A stretch of DNA of 64,000 nucleotides from CAG-170 sp022779365 (GTDB lineage: Bacteria > Bacillota > Clostridia > Oscillospirales > Oscillospiraceae), in the NCBI GenBank assembly GCA_022779365.1, contig JALFSI010000033.1:1-64000 (forward strand), given 5' to 3'. Positions 39,139-47,530 of the stretch are shown piece by piece; the first letter of the stretch is position 1, and each line of letters begins with the position of its first letter. The notes under the pieces are model-generated. The model was not told the origin of the DNA. It saw only the letters and a program-made list of their open reading frames with translations, and made no database searches. Both the position numbers and the translations under genes were made by a program.

Positions 39139-42100
39139 TTAGAGGGTAACTTGCAGGAAGCGCTGGAGCATGGCGGCGACCTGCGCGCGCTGCGCGAGAG
39201 CCTGCGGCGCGAGGCGGCTGCCGGAAACGCCGTTCAGGATGCCGTTTTCGGTGCACCACTTCACCGCGTCACGCGCCCAGGCGCTGACCTGCGCCGCATC
39301 GGTGAAGCTCAGCTCGCCATCCACCTTCGGAGAATCGGCGAAGCGATACAGCATCGTCGCCATCTGCTCGCGGGTGATGGGGCTTTCCGGGCTCTTGCCG
39401 TCGGAAACGCCGCTTCTGACCGCCCAGTCCGTACCCTTGGCGTACCACGGCGTGCTGCCGGACGTATCCTCGCCGGCAAGACGCGCCAGCACGGTGTTGA
39501 CCATGCCGCGGGTCATCGCCTGCGCGGGAGCGAACCTGCCGCCGCCCACGCCGCCGAACAGCTCGCGGGCTGCCACGAACGTCACGGCGTCCAGCGCCCA
39601 GTGACCGTCCATGTCGGTGAAGCGCTTCGTGTTGTCGATGACGCGGAGCTTGAGGCTGCTCTCGGCGCGCAGCGAGATACCGTTTTTGGTGACGATGCAG
39701 TCGCGCACGAGCTCCTCTGTGCCGTCCTTGTTCACGATCACAGCGACCATGCCGGTCGTGGGCTTCTCCACGGGGATCTCCACAACGGTGCTGCCCACGA
39801 TGGAGGGCACGGTGACCTTCGCGGTGATCTCACCGTCCTTGGAGGTGACGGTCTCAACGACCGTGCCGTTGAGATATTTGCGCGTTTCAAGCGTCGAGCC
39901 GTCAGCGCGGGTCTCGATGGTGGAGACAGAGCCGTCGTCATGCTTGACGGTCTCAGCGTCCTTCTTGCCGACGATGCCGCCGGTGGAGGTGGTGTCGCTC
40001 GTGCCGTCCTTGTGGATCACGGTGAAGGAGGAGACCTTCTGGAGCAGGCGATAGCCTGTGCAGACCTCATCCTCGGTGGGCGTCATGCCGTCGCACGTCG
40101 GGAGGTTGCTGTACGCGTCAAAGCTCAAGCCGTGGGCAAAGCGGAAGTTGGTGGAGCGGTACGCTGTTTTGGCGATGTCCTCCAGCACCTCGCCGTCCGT
40201 CTTGGTGGTGGTCTTGTCGATGGTCGCAGTGTTCCACGTCAGCGCGAGGATGGCGGGGACGGTCTGCGCGTTCGCGTCCGTCTTTTCCTCGCTCCAGCTC
40301 TTGCTTTCGGGGAAGAACTGATTGTTTGCCATCAGGTCTTCATAGCTGATGGTGTAGCTTGCGCCGTCGGAGGCAGTGACGACAAGCGTGTCGCCCGCCT
40401 CCAGCGCGATGCCGAGATCCTCCAGCGTAACGTATTCCGTCGCCGCCATAATGGACCAACCACGCATTCCCATAAACTGATAACCGACCGTGTTTTTGGT
40501 CACAGGGGTCTCCTGCGTGTCCAGAGAGGCGGGCGCGGCAGCCGCCGTGCCGGTGGGCAGGCTGCTGTCGGAAAGCCCGTATGCCGCCGCACTGTAAAGC
40601 ACCGGCTGCGCGGGCTGCGGTGCGGCGTGCGCCGCAGCCTTTTTCTTGAGCTCCGCCATGTTGTAGCTGCCGATCATTTCCGCCTTGGCAGCCGTGCCGT
40701 TCTGCTCGTAGACGGTGAGCAGCTCCGGCAGGTTTTCGGTTGAGGTGTTCGAGCCGTAGAGGTAGTTGACGGTGACGCTCGGCTGCATCGAGAACTCCGC
40801 CGCGGTCAGACCGTCCTCGGCGAGCTCTGCACCGCCGCCGCCGCAGCCGCCGCCGCAGCCGCCGCCCGCGTTACGGGCACGGAAGTAGTAGGTCTTGACG
40901 CCGTCCACGATCGCGGTGCGCGTCCAGATGTACGCGATGTCGCCGCCGGAGGCATAGCTCTCGTTCAGGGTCTGCTGGTTGCCGAGGTCGAGGAAGCAAG
41001 CCTCAAACTCGTTGCGGGTGAAGAGGTTTTCGGCAAGGTCCGTGTGGACGTTGACCTTCAGCCCCTTGTACCAGCCTGCGCAGTAGAATGCCAGACCTTC
41101 GGTCATGCTGATGCTGCTGCCGAGGTAGACATCTTCCAGATTTACGCACTCATAGAACGTGCCTTCGGGCAGGATCGTGACGTCGCTGTCGGTGAAGGTA
41201 ACGGTGGTCAGACCGCCGCAGTCCGCGAACGCGTACTTGCCAAGCTCCTTGAGCGTGGCGGGCAGGGTGACGTTCACCAGCGCGTGGCAGTTGCGGAACG
41301 CGCCGTAGCCGATGCGTTCGACCTTGCCGACCGGCAGCTCCGCGAGCTTCACGCAGTAGCCGAGCGCGAACGGCTCGATGGTCGTGACATTCTCAGCCGT
41401 CAGCGTTTCCAGTGACGTGCAGTAGAAGAACATATACGGATCAAGCGCATCGCCGAGGACCGTCGCGGTGACGAGGTCCGGGCAGTTCATGAATGCGCCC
41501 TTGCCGGTCTTGGTCGCGGCGGGGACGGTCACATTCTCCAGCTTGGAGAAGTAGAAGGCGTAGTCGCCGATCTCGGTGACCTTCGACAGGTCGATGGCGG
41601 TGAAGGCGCAGCGCTCGAATGCGCTCACACCGATGGTGGTCACGTTGCCGAGGCCTACGCTCGTCAGCTCGTCGCAGCCCCAGAACGCCTTTTCGGGGAT
41701 GGCGGCCAGATCGTCCGCAACGGTGACGGACTGCAATGCGGAGCAGTCAAAGACGTATTTGCCGTATTCCACGTTCGGCAGCTTCACGCTGGTGATGCTG
41801 CTCTGGCGGAATGCACCGTCTTCGATCTTCTGGAGGCTGTCCGGGAAGGTGACGGTTTTCAGTGCGCCGGTCGCCGTGGTGGTCGCGGGCATCATGAACG
41901 CCGCGTTCGCGATGGTTTCCGTGCCCTCGGGGATGGCGTACATCGCGTCGGCACGACCGACCGGGTAGCGGATGAGCTTCTTGCCGCTCTTATCAAACAG
42001 GACGCCGTCCTTCACGGTGAAGTACGGATTCGTGTCATTGACCACAAAGCCTTGCAGCTTGCCGCAGCCGCGGAACACGTTTTCGGTGACCTGCGCGGGC

Positions 42101-43959
42101 GCTGCCTCAGGACCGGAGACCTCAGTGTTCAGCTCGTCGCTGGTGTCGGCTTCACTGCCGTTTTTGTTGGTGATGCCGGCGCCGGGCAGACCGTTTGCGC
42201 CGGTGTCGATCGCGCCGTCGGCGGGACGGTCAAAGTCCACGTCCTTCACGCCGATGTCCTTCAGCGTGTCGGGCAGCTTGATGGTGACCACGCTGCTGCA
42301 ATTGTTGAAGGCGTTCATGCCGATCGTCGTGACCTTCGTGTTCGACAGGTCCAGCTCCGTGACTCTGATAAGACCGGCGCAGCCCTCGCGTGCGATGTAG
42401 GTCAGGCTGTTCGGGAACGTGACGGAGGAGAAGTTGTAGCTGGTGCTGTAGCCGCTGCCCTGGAAACCACTGAAGCCCATCGCCTTTTCGCCGATGCCGA
42501 CAACGGTGAAGGTGTAGTCCTGACCGCCTCTGGCATGGGTGACGGTCTCGGGAATTTCCAGCGCGCCGGAGTCGTTCTTGCCGACGTATTTCAGCTCGAC
42601 CGTGCCGCTCGTATCACCGTTGGGCATGGTCAGCACGCGGTATTCCATGTTTTCCGCCGTGGTGAAGTAGGAGAAGGAAGCACCGCCGTCCTGCTCGCGC
42701 AGTTCCATGTCGCCGGCGCTGCTGACGTTTGCCGCCAGCATAGCGCTCCACGCCGCTTCATACGCAGCGCGCGTATCGGCGGGGATGACAAGCGTTACGG
42801 TGCAGCCCTTGAACGGGTAGGACGTGCTGAGACCGCTGCGGTAAGCCTCCGCCGCCGGGGCGGTCGCGCTGAGGAAGGTCACGGTTTTCAGGCTCTTGCA
42901 GCCCTCAAAGGCGCGCGCGCCGAGCTTGCTGACGCCTGCGGGGATCTCAAGGCTCTCCAGCGCGGAGCAGCCGTAGAACATGGAGCTGCTGATTTCCGTG
43001 AGGTTTGCGGGGAGGGTGACGCTCCTGAGCTTCGGGTTGCTGCTCATGTGGAACGCCTGTGCCGCGCCGCTGTGGGCAAACGTGGTATCGGGATCTTCAA
43101 AGACGATCTCCTCCACATTTTTGCCGTTTGTGACATTGCCCATGCTGCTGAACGCGCCGGATTCGATGGTCTTGATGCCCATCGGCACGGTGATCTTTGT
43201 GATCTTGGCGATCGAAGCGCCGTCCTTCACGCCGGGTACGCTGCCGTTCGCGGTGTTGAACGCGTTCGCGGCAACGCCCACGACGTCATAGGTCTCGCCG
43301 TCCACGACGTACTGCGTGGGCAGGGTCACCTCGCCGCCGCTGCCGGTGTAGCCCTTGATCCATGCCGCGCCGTCGCGCAGCTCAAAGGCGAAGGTGTGTA
43401 CCGGCTCGGTGGGCTGCTCCGTCTGCTCGCCGCCGCCGGTGGTGGAGTGTGCCGGGTCGGTGACGCTGTCCGCAATATCGGCTTCGACGGTGATGTCAGC
43501 GCTGTAAATGCTGTCTGCTGCGTCCGCAAAGTCGGACTCATACTCCGGGCGGCAGTGGAACGTGATGCTGGTTGCGGTGTCGTCAAGCATATCATCGGCA
43601 AAAACAGGCTTGCCATAGAAGTAAATATCCGTCAGCATATACTGATAATCGAACGCATAGCTGCCGATGTATGTGACAGTAGAGGGAATGACGATGGTGC
43701 TGATGGAGGTGTCGCATATGAACGCACTATCATCAATGCTGGTGACGGTCGTGCCGCCGAGCTTGGCGGGGATCACAACGTCTTCGTCAGAGCCGGTGTA
43801 GCCGGTGATCTTGCCGCTTTCAAATGTAAAGTCCGATTCGGCAGTCGGCGTCGGCGTAGCCGTTGCCGGGCTGCCAGCCGCCATCGCCATTCCGGTGAAG
43901 AGGCTGAGGAGCATGCTGAGCATCAGCAGCCAGCACAAACCCTTTTTCATGGTTCTCAT
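39139..43959 (-). CDS. Giant BspA-type leucine-rich-repeat surface protein with SLH domains
   Basis: 1606 residues. Signal peptide (MKKGLCWLLMLSMLLSLFTG..AMAAG). From about 45 to 1010 run many LRR_5 (BspA/TpLRR) units of the form TIxxxAFxxCxxLTxVxLPxxLxxI, for example CSALESLEIPAGVSKLGARA. A Gly-Cys tract, AGGGCGGGCGGGGA, sits at about 1030-1043. A mixed region with many KDGT/TVVE repeats follows, and the C-terminus (about 1445-1606) has three SLH motifs (FTDMDGHWALDAV, WAVRSGVSDGKSP, WARDAVKWCTENG) for wall attachment. BspA-like proteins mediate adhesion to host or other bacteria. RBS AAGGAAG. Confidence 0.92.
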   Translation of the reverse strand: MRTMKKGLCWLLMLSMLLSLFTGMAMAAGSPATATPTPTAESDFTFESGKITGYTGSDEDVVIPAKLGGTTVTSIDDSAFICDTSISTIVIPSTVTYIGSYAFDYQYMLTDIYFYGKPVFADDMLDDTATSITFHCRPEYESDFADAADSIYSADITVEADIADSVTDPAHSTTGGGEQTEQPTEPVHTFAFELRDGAAWIKGYTGSGGEVTLPTQYVVDGETYDVVGVAANAFNTANGSVPGVKDGASIAKITKITVPMGIKTIESGAFSSMGNVTNGKNVEEIVFEDPDTTFAHSGAAQAFHMSSNPKLRSVTLPANLTEISSSMFYGCSALESLEIPAGVSKLGARAFEGCKSLKTVTFLSATAPAAEAYRSGLSTSYPFKGCTVTLVIPADTRAAYEAAWSAMLAANVSSAGDMELREQDGGASFSYFTTAENMEYRVLTMPNGDTSGTVELKYVGKNDSGALEIPETVTHARGGQDYTFTVVGIGEKAMGFSGFQGSGYSTSYNFSSVTFPNSLTYIAREGCAGLIRVTELDLSNTKVTTIGMNAFNNCSSVVTIKLPDTLKDIGVKDVDFDRPADGAIDTGANGLPGAGITNKNGSEADTSDELNTEVSGPEAAPAQVTENVFRGCGKLQGFVVNDTNPYFTVKDGVLFDKSGKKLIRYPVGRADAMYAIPEGTETIANAAFMMPATTTATGALKTVTFPDSLQKIEDGAFRQSSITSVKLPNVEYGKYVFDCSALQSVTVADDLAAIPEKAFWGCDELTSVGLGNVTTIGVSAFERCAFTAIDLSKVTEIGDYAFYFSKLENVTVPAATKTGKGAFMNCPDLVTATVLGDALDPYMFFYCTSLETLTAENVTTIEPFALGYCVKLAELPVGKVERIGYGAFRNCHALVNVTLPATLKELGKYAFADCGGLTTVTFTDSDVTILPEGTFYECVNLEDVYLGSSISMTEGLAFYCAGWYKGLKVNVHTDLAENLFTRNEFEACFLDLGNQQTLNESYASGGDIAYIWTRTAIVDGVKTYYFRARNAGGGCGGGCGGGGAELAEDGLTAAEFSMQPSVTVNYLYGSNTSTENLPELLTVYEQNGTAAKAEMIGSYNMAELKKKAAAHAAPQPAQPVLYSAAAYGLSDSSLPTGTAAAAPASLDTQETPVTKNTVGYQFMGMRGWSIMAATEYVTLEDLGIALEAGDTLVVTASDGASYTISYEDLMANNQFFPESKSWSEEKTDANAQTVPAILALTWNTATIDKTTTKTDGEVLEDIAKTAYRSTNFRFAHGLSFDAYSNLPTCDGMTPTEDEVCTGYRLLQKVSSFTVIHKDGTSDTTSTGGIVGKKDAETVKHDDGSVSTIETRADGSTLETRKYLNGTVVETVTSKDGEITAKVTVPSIVGSTVVEIPVEKPTTGMVAVIVNKDGTEELVRDCIVTKNGISLRAESSLKLRVIDNTKRFTDMDGHWALDAVTFVAARELFGGVGGGRFAPAQAMTRGMVNTVLARLAGEDTSGSTPWYAKGTDWAVRSGVSDGKSPESPITREQMATMLYRFADSPKVDGELSFTDAAQVSAWARDAVKWCTENGILNGVSGSRLAPQALAQRAQVAAMLQRFLQVTL

Positions 43960-44039
43960 AGTTTCTTCTTCCTTTCTTATTAATGCTGTGTATATGTTTC
44001 GCGCAAGGCGTTTGACAGGGGGATGGTGACCCGTTTGGG

Positions 44040-45089
44040 TCAGGCGTTGTGCCCGTGCATCGGGCAGCCGCGCGCGGCATCGCCGCCCGCATCCTCGCGC
44101 AGCGTGGCGCGAACTAAAATCATCTCGCCCGCGATGCTGACAGCGATCTCGGCGGGCGTGACCGCCTTGATGTTCAGCCCGATGGGCGTATGCACATCGT
44201 TCAGCCGCTCCGGCGGCAGCCCGCTTTTGAGCAGCCGGTCGTTCACTGCCGCGATCTTCCGGCGCGAGCCGATCACGCCGAGGTAGGCAAATTCGCCGCG
44301 CAGCGCGTGTTCCTCCACGGTGTAGTCGTGGATATGTCCATGCGTCATCACGACCAGATAATCGTCCGCCGTGATGCTCAGATGGTCGGAAATGCGCGTA
44401 AAGTCATCGCAGATCATGTCCTCCGCCTCGGGGAACAGCGCACGCGTGAGCAGCTCCGCCCGCGGGTCATAGATGACGGGGGAGAAGTCCACGCTCCGCA
44501 GCACCGGGCACAGGCTCTGCGCAACGTGTCCCGCGCCGAAAATAATGACGCGGTCGCCTGTGGGCAGCGGCAGCGAAAAATGCCCGTCCGCCCGCGCACA
44601 TTGTTTGCGGCAGAGCGTTTGCAGCGTCTCAGCGCTCAAGTTTTCACCGGCTAAACACTGCCCATCCGCCGCGAGCGTCGGCGTGCCGCCGTCCTCGCGC
44701 AGAATGAGCCAGCCGTGCGCCCGCGCCGCCGTGCGCTCCTGCGCAATGCGCAGCACCTCGTCCCAGAGGGGGCTTTCGGCGGGAATGAACTGAAACTGCG
44801 CCGTCACGTCGCCGCCGCAGATCATGCCGATGTCCTCGGTCTTGTTGGCGCGGAGGATAAATTCGTGGATGTCGGAGCGCCGCTCGGCGGTGAGCGTTTT
44901 GCCCATGTTCTCGCAGTGACGCTCGATCGCGCCGCCGCCGACCGTTCCGGCGATGCGCCCCTGCGCGCCCACGAGCATCAGCGAGCCCTTGCCGCGCGGC
45001 GCGCTGCCGCTGTCTGCAATGAGCGAGACGAGCACGCAATCGTGCCCCGCCGCGCGTTCGGATAGGATCTGCGGGAGGATCGTTCGCAT
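44040..45089 (-). CDS. xdhC: XdhC/CoxI family molybdenum-hydroxylase maturation protein
   Basis: 349 residues. The N-terminal XdhC_CoxI region has LVSLIADSGSAPRGKGSLMLV, GTVGGGAIE and GMICGGDVTAQF; the C-terminal Rossmann XdhC_C domain has VIIFGAGHVAQSL, THGHIHDYTVEEHAL and YLGVIGSRRK. In known systems XdhC binds molybdopterin cofactor, aids its sulfuration and delivers it to xanthine dehydrogenase. Together with yqeB, yqeC and selD it predicts a (selenium-dependent) molybdenum hydroxylase in the genome. No hydroxylase gene is adjacent. Confidence 0.9.
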   Translation of the reverse strand: MRTILPQILSERAAGHDCVLVSLIADSGSAPRGKGSLMLVGAQGRIAGTVGGGAIERHCENMGKTLTAERRSDIHEFILRANKTEDIGMICGGDVTAQFQFIPAESPLWDEVLRIAQERTAARAHGWLILREDGGTPTLAADGQCLAGENLSAETLQTLCRKQCARADGHFSLPLPTGDRVIIFGAGHVAQSLCPVLRSVDFSPVIYDPRAELLTRALFPEAEDMICDDFTRISDHLSITADDYLVVMTHGHIHDYTVEEHALRGEFAYLGVIGSRRKIAAVNDRLLKSGLPPERLNDVHTPIGLNIKAVTPAEIAVSIAGEMILVRATLREDAGGDAARGCPMHGHNA

Positions 45090-45375
45090 GATCTCGCCTC
45101 CTTCGTGGTATTTTGATGAGGACTGCGCTTTGAAAAAAAGAAGCGCGCGTCCGCAGCGTTCAATTGTACAAATACATTATAGCAGAATCCGCCTGTTTTG
45201 CACAAATTTGCTGTGCGATATTATGGAAATTCTGTTCGTCATTACCGAATTTTCTAAAAACGACCGAAGCGATCGACCGCCCATCCGGCGTCCGCGATAT
45301 GGTATGAGCGGTTTCGCGGAAAAATGCGAGAATGCCGCATACAGGAGCTGCTGCCGTGCGGGTATATACGAAAGA
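45090..45375. other. Gene-free stretch upstream of xdhC
   Basis: About 290 bp with no supported gene. It is more AT-rich than its surroundings near 45165-45260 and must contain the xdhC promoter, but I cannot pick a convincing -35/-10 pair. Confidence 0.5.
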
Positions 45376-45413
45376 GAAAGCCCCGTGAGAAAATTCTCAT
45401 GGGGTTTTTGCTG
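45376..45413. terminator. Terminator overlapping the stop of the TfoX-N gene
   Basis: CCCCGTGAGAA-AA-TTCTCATGGGG with TTTTT on the plus side and CTTTCTCTTT on the minus side; the TGA of the minus-strand gene (45397-45399) lies in the stem. Confidence 0.7.
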
Positions 45414-45744
45414 CGCGTTTGCGCGGTTTTCGTGTTGGAATGGGCGTGAGCCGCTCCAGAATGGGCACGACCTGCTCCAGCAGCTCGCGGTTTTCGATGT
45501 CGAGGATGTAGCGCTCGTGCGCGCCGTCATAGGGGATGCCGCACGGCGCGTCCGCAAGGTACGGTGCCAGCTCCGGCAGTTTTTTGACGAACGGCACATC
45601 GTCGCAGATGAGGATGATCGGGCGCTCGTTCAGGTAGATCATATAGTCGCCGAACATCAGCTGCGCCCGTACCGCCCCAAACGCCAGCACCTGATCGCAG
45701 GCAAATTGAATGTACTCCTTCGAACTCGCCACAAAACGTCCCAC
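45397..45744 (-). CDS. TfoX N-terminal domain protein
   Basis: 115 residues: SSKEYIQFACDQVLAFGAVRAQLMFGDYMIYLN then ILICDDVPFVKKLPEL and a basic tail (TRKPRKRAAKTP). This is the stand-alone TfoX_N fold, which in Proteobacteria belongs to the competence regulator TfoX/Sxy; in Firmicutes its role is unknown and the family name should not be read as competence. Short unit between spo0A and xdhC. Confidence 0.82.
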   Translation of the reverse strand: MGRFVASSKEYIQFACDQVLAFGAVRAQLMFGDYMIYLNERPIILICDDVPFVKKLPELAPYLADAPCGIPYDGAHERYILDIENRELLEQVVPILERLTPIPTRKPRKRAAKTP

Positions 45745-45799
45745 CTTTCATTTCGCGCATTATAGCAGATTTTTCCCCGCGCCGCAAGATTCCGGGCGC

Positions 45800-45829
45800 A
45801 AAAACCCCCGGACGGCGCGCGTCCGGGGG
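45800..45829 (-). terminator. Terminator of spo0A
   Basis: CCCCCGGACG-GCGCG-CGTCCGGGGG, followed on the minus strand by TTTTTGCG. Confidence 0.88.
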
Positions 45830-45836
45830 GAAAGTA

Positions 45837-46610
45837 TCAGCCAGCGTTCATATTTTTGAGCTGCAATTGCAGCTTGTCCGCGATGAGGGCGATGAACTCG
45901 GAGTTCGTGGGCTTGCCCTTGGTGTTGGACACGGTGTAGCCGAAGAAGCGCTGGAGCGTTTCCAGATCGCCGCGATCCCACGCGACCTCGATGGCGTGGC
46001 GGATGGCGCGCTCCACGCGCGAGGGCGTGGTGGAAAACGTCTTGGCGACCTGCGGATACAAAACCTTGGTGATGGCATTGATGACATCCATATCGTCCAC
46101 GGCGATCATGATCGCCTCGCGCAGGTACTGATAGCCCTTGATGTGCGCCGGAACGCCGATCTCGTGGATGATGGACGTGACCATCGCCTCCACGTTGACC
46201 TCCGAGCGCTTCTGCGGCGCGAGCTTCATTTGCCGGTCGAGCTGGATGATCTCGGTCAGATGGTTTGCCACCGCCTCAAAATCGCACGGCTTCGCCATGA
46301 AATACTGCACGCCGAGCTCTGCCGCGCGCACGCTGACGTACTCCGTCATGTAGCCGCTGAGGACGAGCGCCAGCGGCGGCTTTTCCAGCTCCTGCGCCCG
46401 GCGCAGGACCGAAAGCCCGTCCAGCCGCGCCAGCATCAGGTCGAGCACCAGCACGTCCGGGTGCTCGCGCTCCAAAAGCTGCACCGCCGTCTCGCCGTCG
46501 TGCGCCACGCCCGTGACGTCAAATGCGCTGCGCTCCTTGAGCGTGCGGCTCAGGTGTTCACAAAATTCTTCGTTGCCGTCGGCAATCAGGATCTTAACAC
46601 GATTTTCCAT
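45837..46610 (-). CDS. spo0A: Sporulation transcription factor Spo0A
   Basis: 257 residues, full-length. Receiver domain (1-120): acidic pocket in KILIADGNEEF, phospho-acceptor Asp in VLVLDLMLARLDG, Lys in FMAKPCDFE. Effector domain: SIIHEIGVPAHIKGYQYLREAI and the recognition region STTPSRVERAIRHAIEVAW. When phosphorylated it drives entry into sporulation. Its presence places the organism in a spore-forming lineage, although it does not prove that sporulation is complete. A Spo0A-box-like site lies 135 bp upstream. Confidence 0.96.
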   Translation of the reverse strand: MENRVKILIADGNEEFCEHLSRTLKERSAFDVTGVAHDGETAVQLLEREHPDVLVLDLMLARLDGLSVLRRAQELEKPPLALVLSGYMTEYVSVRAAELGVQYFMAKPCDFEAVANHLTEIIQLDRQMKLAPQKRSEVNVEAMVTSIIHEIGVPAHIKGYQYLREAIMIAVDDMDVINAITKVLYPQVAKTFSTTPSRVERAIRHAIEVAWDRGDLETLQRFFGYTVSNTKGKPTNSEFIALIADKLQLQLKNMNAG

Positions 46611-46744
46611 ATCTCAAAACCTCTCCTCAACGTTATAATTGGTATTTTTTGCAAGATATATTGGAACGATCGCTGTGACACCCATAATATAGCATAAACT
46701 ACTATTTTTTTCAATAGGTAATATCCAAAAAATGGTAGAAATAA

Positions 46745-46753
46745 TCGACAAAA
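46745..46753 (-). promoter_or_regulatory. Candidate Spo0A box upstream of spo0A
   Basis: Minus strand TTTTGTCGA followed by TTATT, close to the known Spo0A site TTTTGTCGAAA. It lies between the HAD gene end and spo0A, where autoregulation would act. Confidence 0.45.
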
Positions 46754-46765
46754 TTCGTCAGATTA

Positions 46766-47446
46766 TCAAGTTTTATCCAATATCGGCAGAATATCCAGCA
46801 GATCGCCAACGACGTAGTCGCACCGCTCGTCCGCCTTGTCGCGGCTGCCGTAGAAGCAGGTGGGGACGCCCGCGTTGCGCCCACCCTGCATATCAGACGA
46901 CAAACTGTCGCCCACGAGCAGCGAGCAGGTGCGGTATTCCTCGCCGATGGCGGCGAACACGGCGTCGAAAAACGCCTTGTCCGGCTTCTGATACCCCACG
47001 CGCTCCGAGACGAACACGCCGTCAAAATACTTCCCCAGTCCCGCGCCCTCGATGCGCGCGTCCTGCGTCATCGCGTCGCCGTTCGTGACCACAAATACCT
47101 TATATTTGCCCTGAAGTGCCTGCAAAAGCGCCTCTGCGTGCGGCATGAGGTCGTAGCCCTCCGAGAGGTGGATGCGGTAGAGATGGTCAAATTCCTTCCC
47201 GTCCGCCTTCAGCCCGATGCGCGCGAAATACACGTCGAAGCGCTCGTAAAACAGCCGCGCGCGCTCGATCTCGCCGCGCTCAAACAGCTTCCAGTAGTGG
47301 TCGTTAAGCGCCTCGTAGTCGTGGAACATTTCGCGCGTAAAGTCCACGCCATACGCCGCAAATGCTTTTTTGAGCGCCTTATAGGAGCTTTCGTCAAAAT
47401 GAAACAGCGTGTTGTCGATGTCGATCAGAACTGCCTTAAAGTGCAT
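46766..47446 (-). CDS. HAD-superfamily phosphatase, YjjG-like
   Basis: 226 residues. Motif I DIDNTLFHFDES (nucleophile Asp), motif II VVTNGD, motif III Lys in GYQKPDKAFFDA, motif IV VGDSLSSDMQGGRNAG; the cap is helical (C1 type). The YjjG group are 5'-nucleotidases acting on non-canonical pyrimidine nucleotides, but assignment at substrate level is tentative. ATG 47446 follows GGAGG; the frame extends upstream without a ribosome binding site. Confidence 0.88.
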   Translation of the reverse strand: MHFKAVLIDIDNTLFHFDESSYKALKKAFAAYGVDFTREMFHDYEALNDHYWKLFERGEIERARLFYERFDVYFARIGLKADGKEFDHLYRIHLSEGYDLMPHAEALLQALQGKYKVFVVTNGDAMTQDARIEGAGLGKYFDGVFVSERVGYQKPDKAFFDAVFAAIGEEYRTCSLLVGDSLSSDMQGGRNAGVPTCFYGSRDKADERCDYVVGDLLDILPILDKT

Positions 47447-47530
47447 ACCGTGCCTCCGCGTCAAAGGATTTTTTGTCATTATACAGGATTTTGTGCTATA
47501 CTGTAAAGACACTCGGAAAAGGAGTTATCT

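Noticed and set aside
38971..40743. 590-residue plus-strand open frame running from the ybaK-like gene into the BspA region
   Set aside because: Crosses a strong bidirectional terminator and is antisense to the SLH part of the BspA protein.
42052..43983. 643-residue plus-strand open frame
   Set aside because: Antisense to the BspA gene; its low-complexity Val/Ala/Gly/Asp/Arg content mirrors the repeats of the real gene.
45397..45744. Competence regulator TfoX/Sxy
   Set aside because: Only the N-terminal TfoX domain is present, and stand-alone forms in Firmicutes have no proven link to competence.
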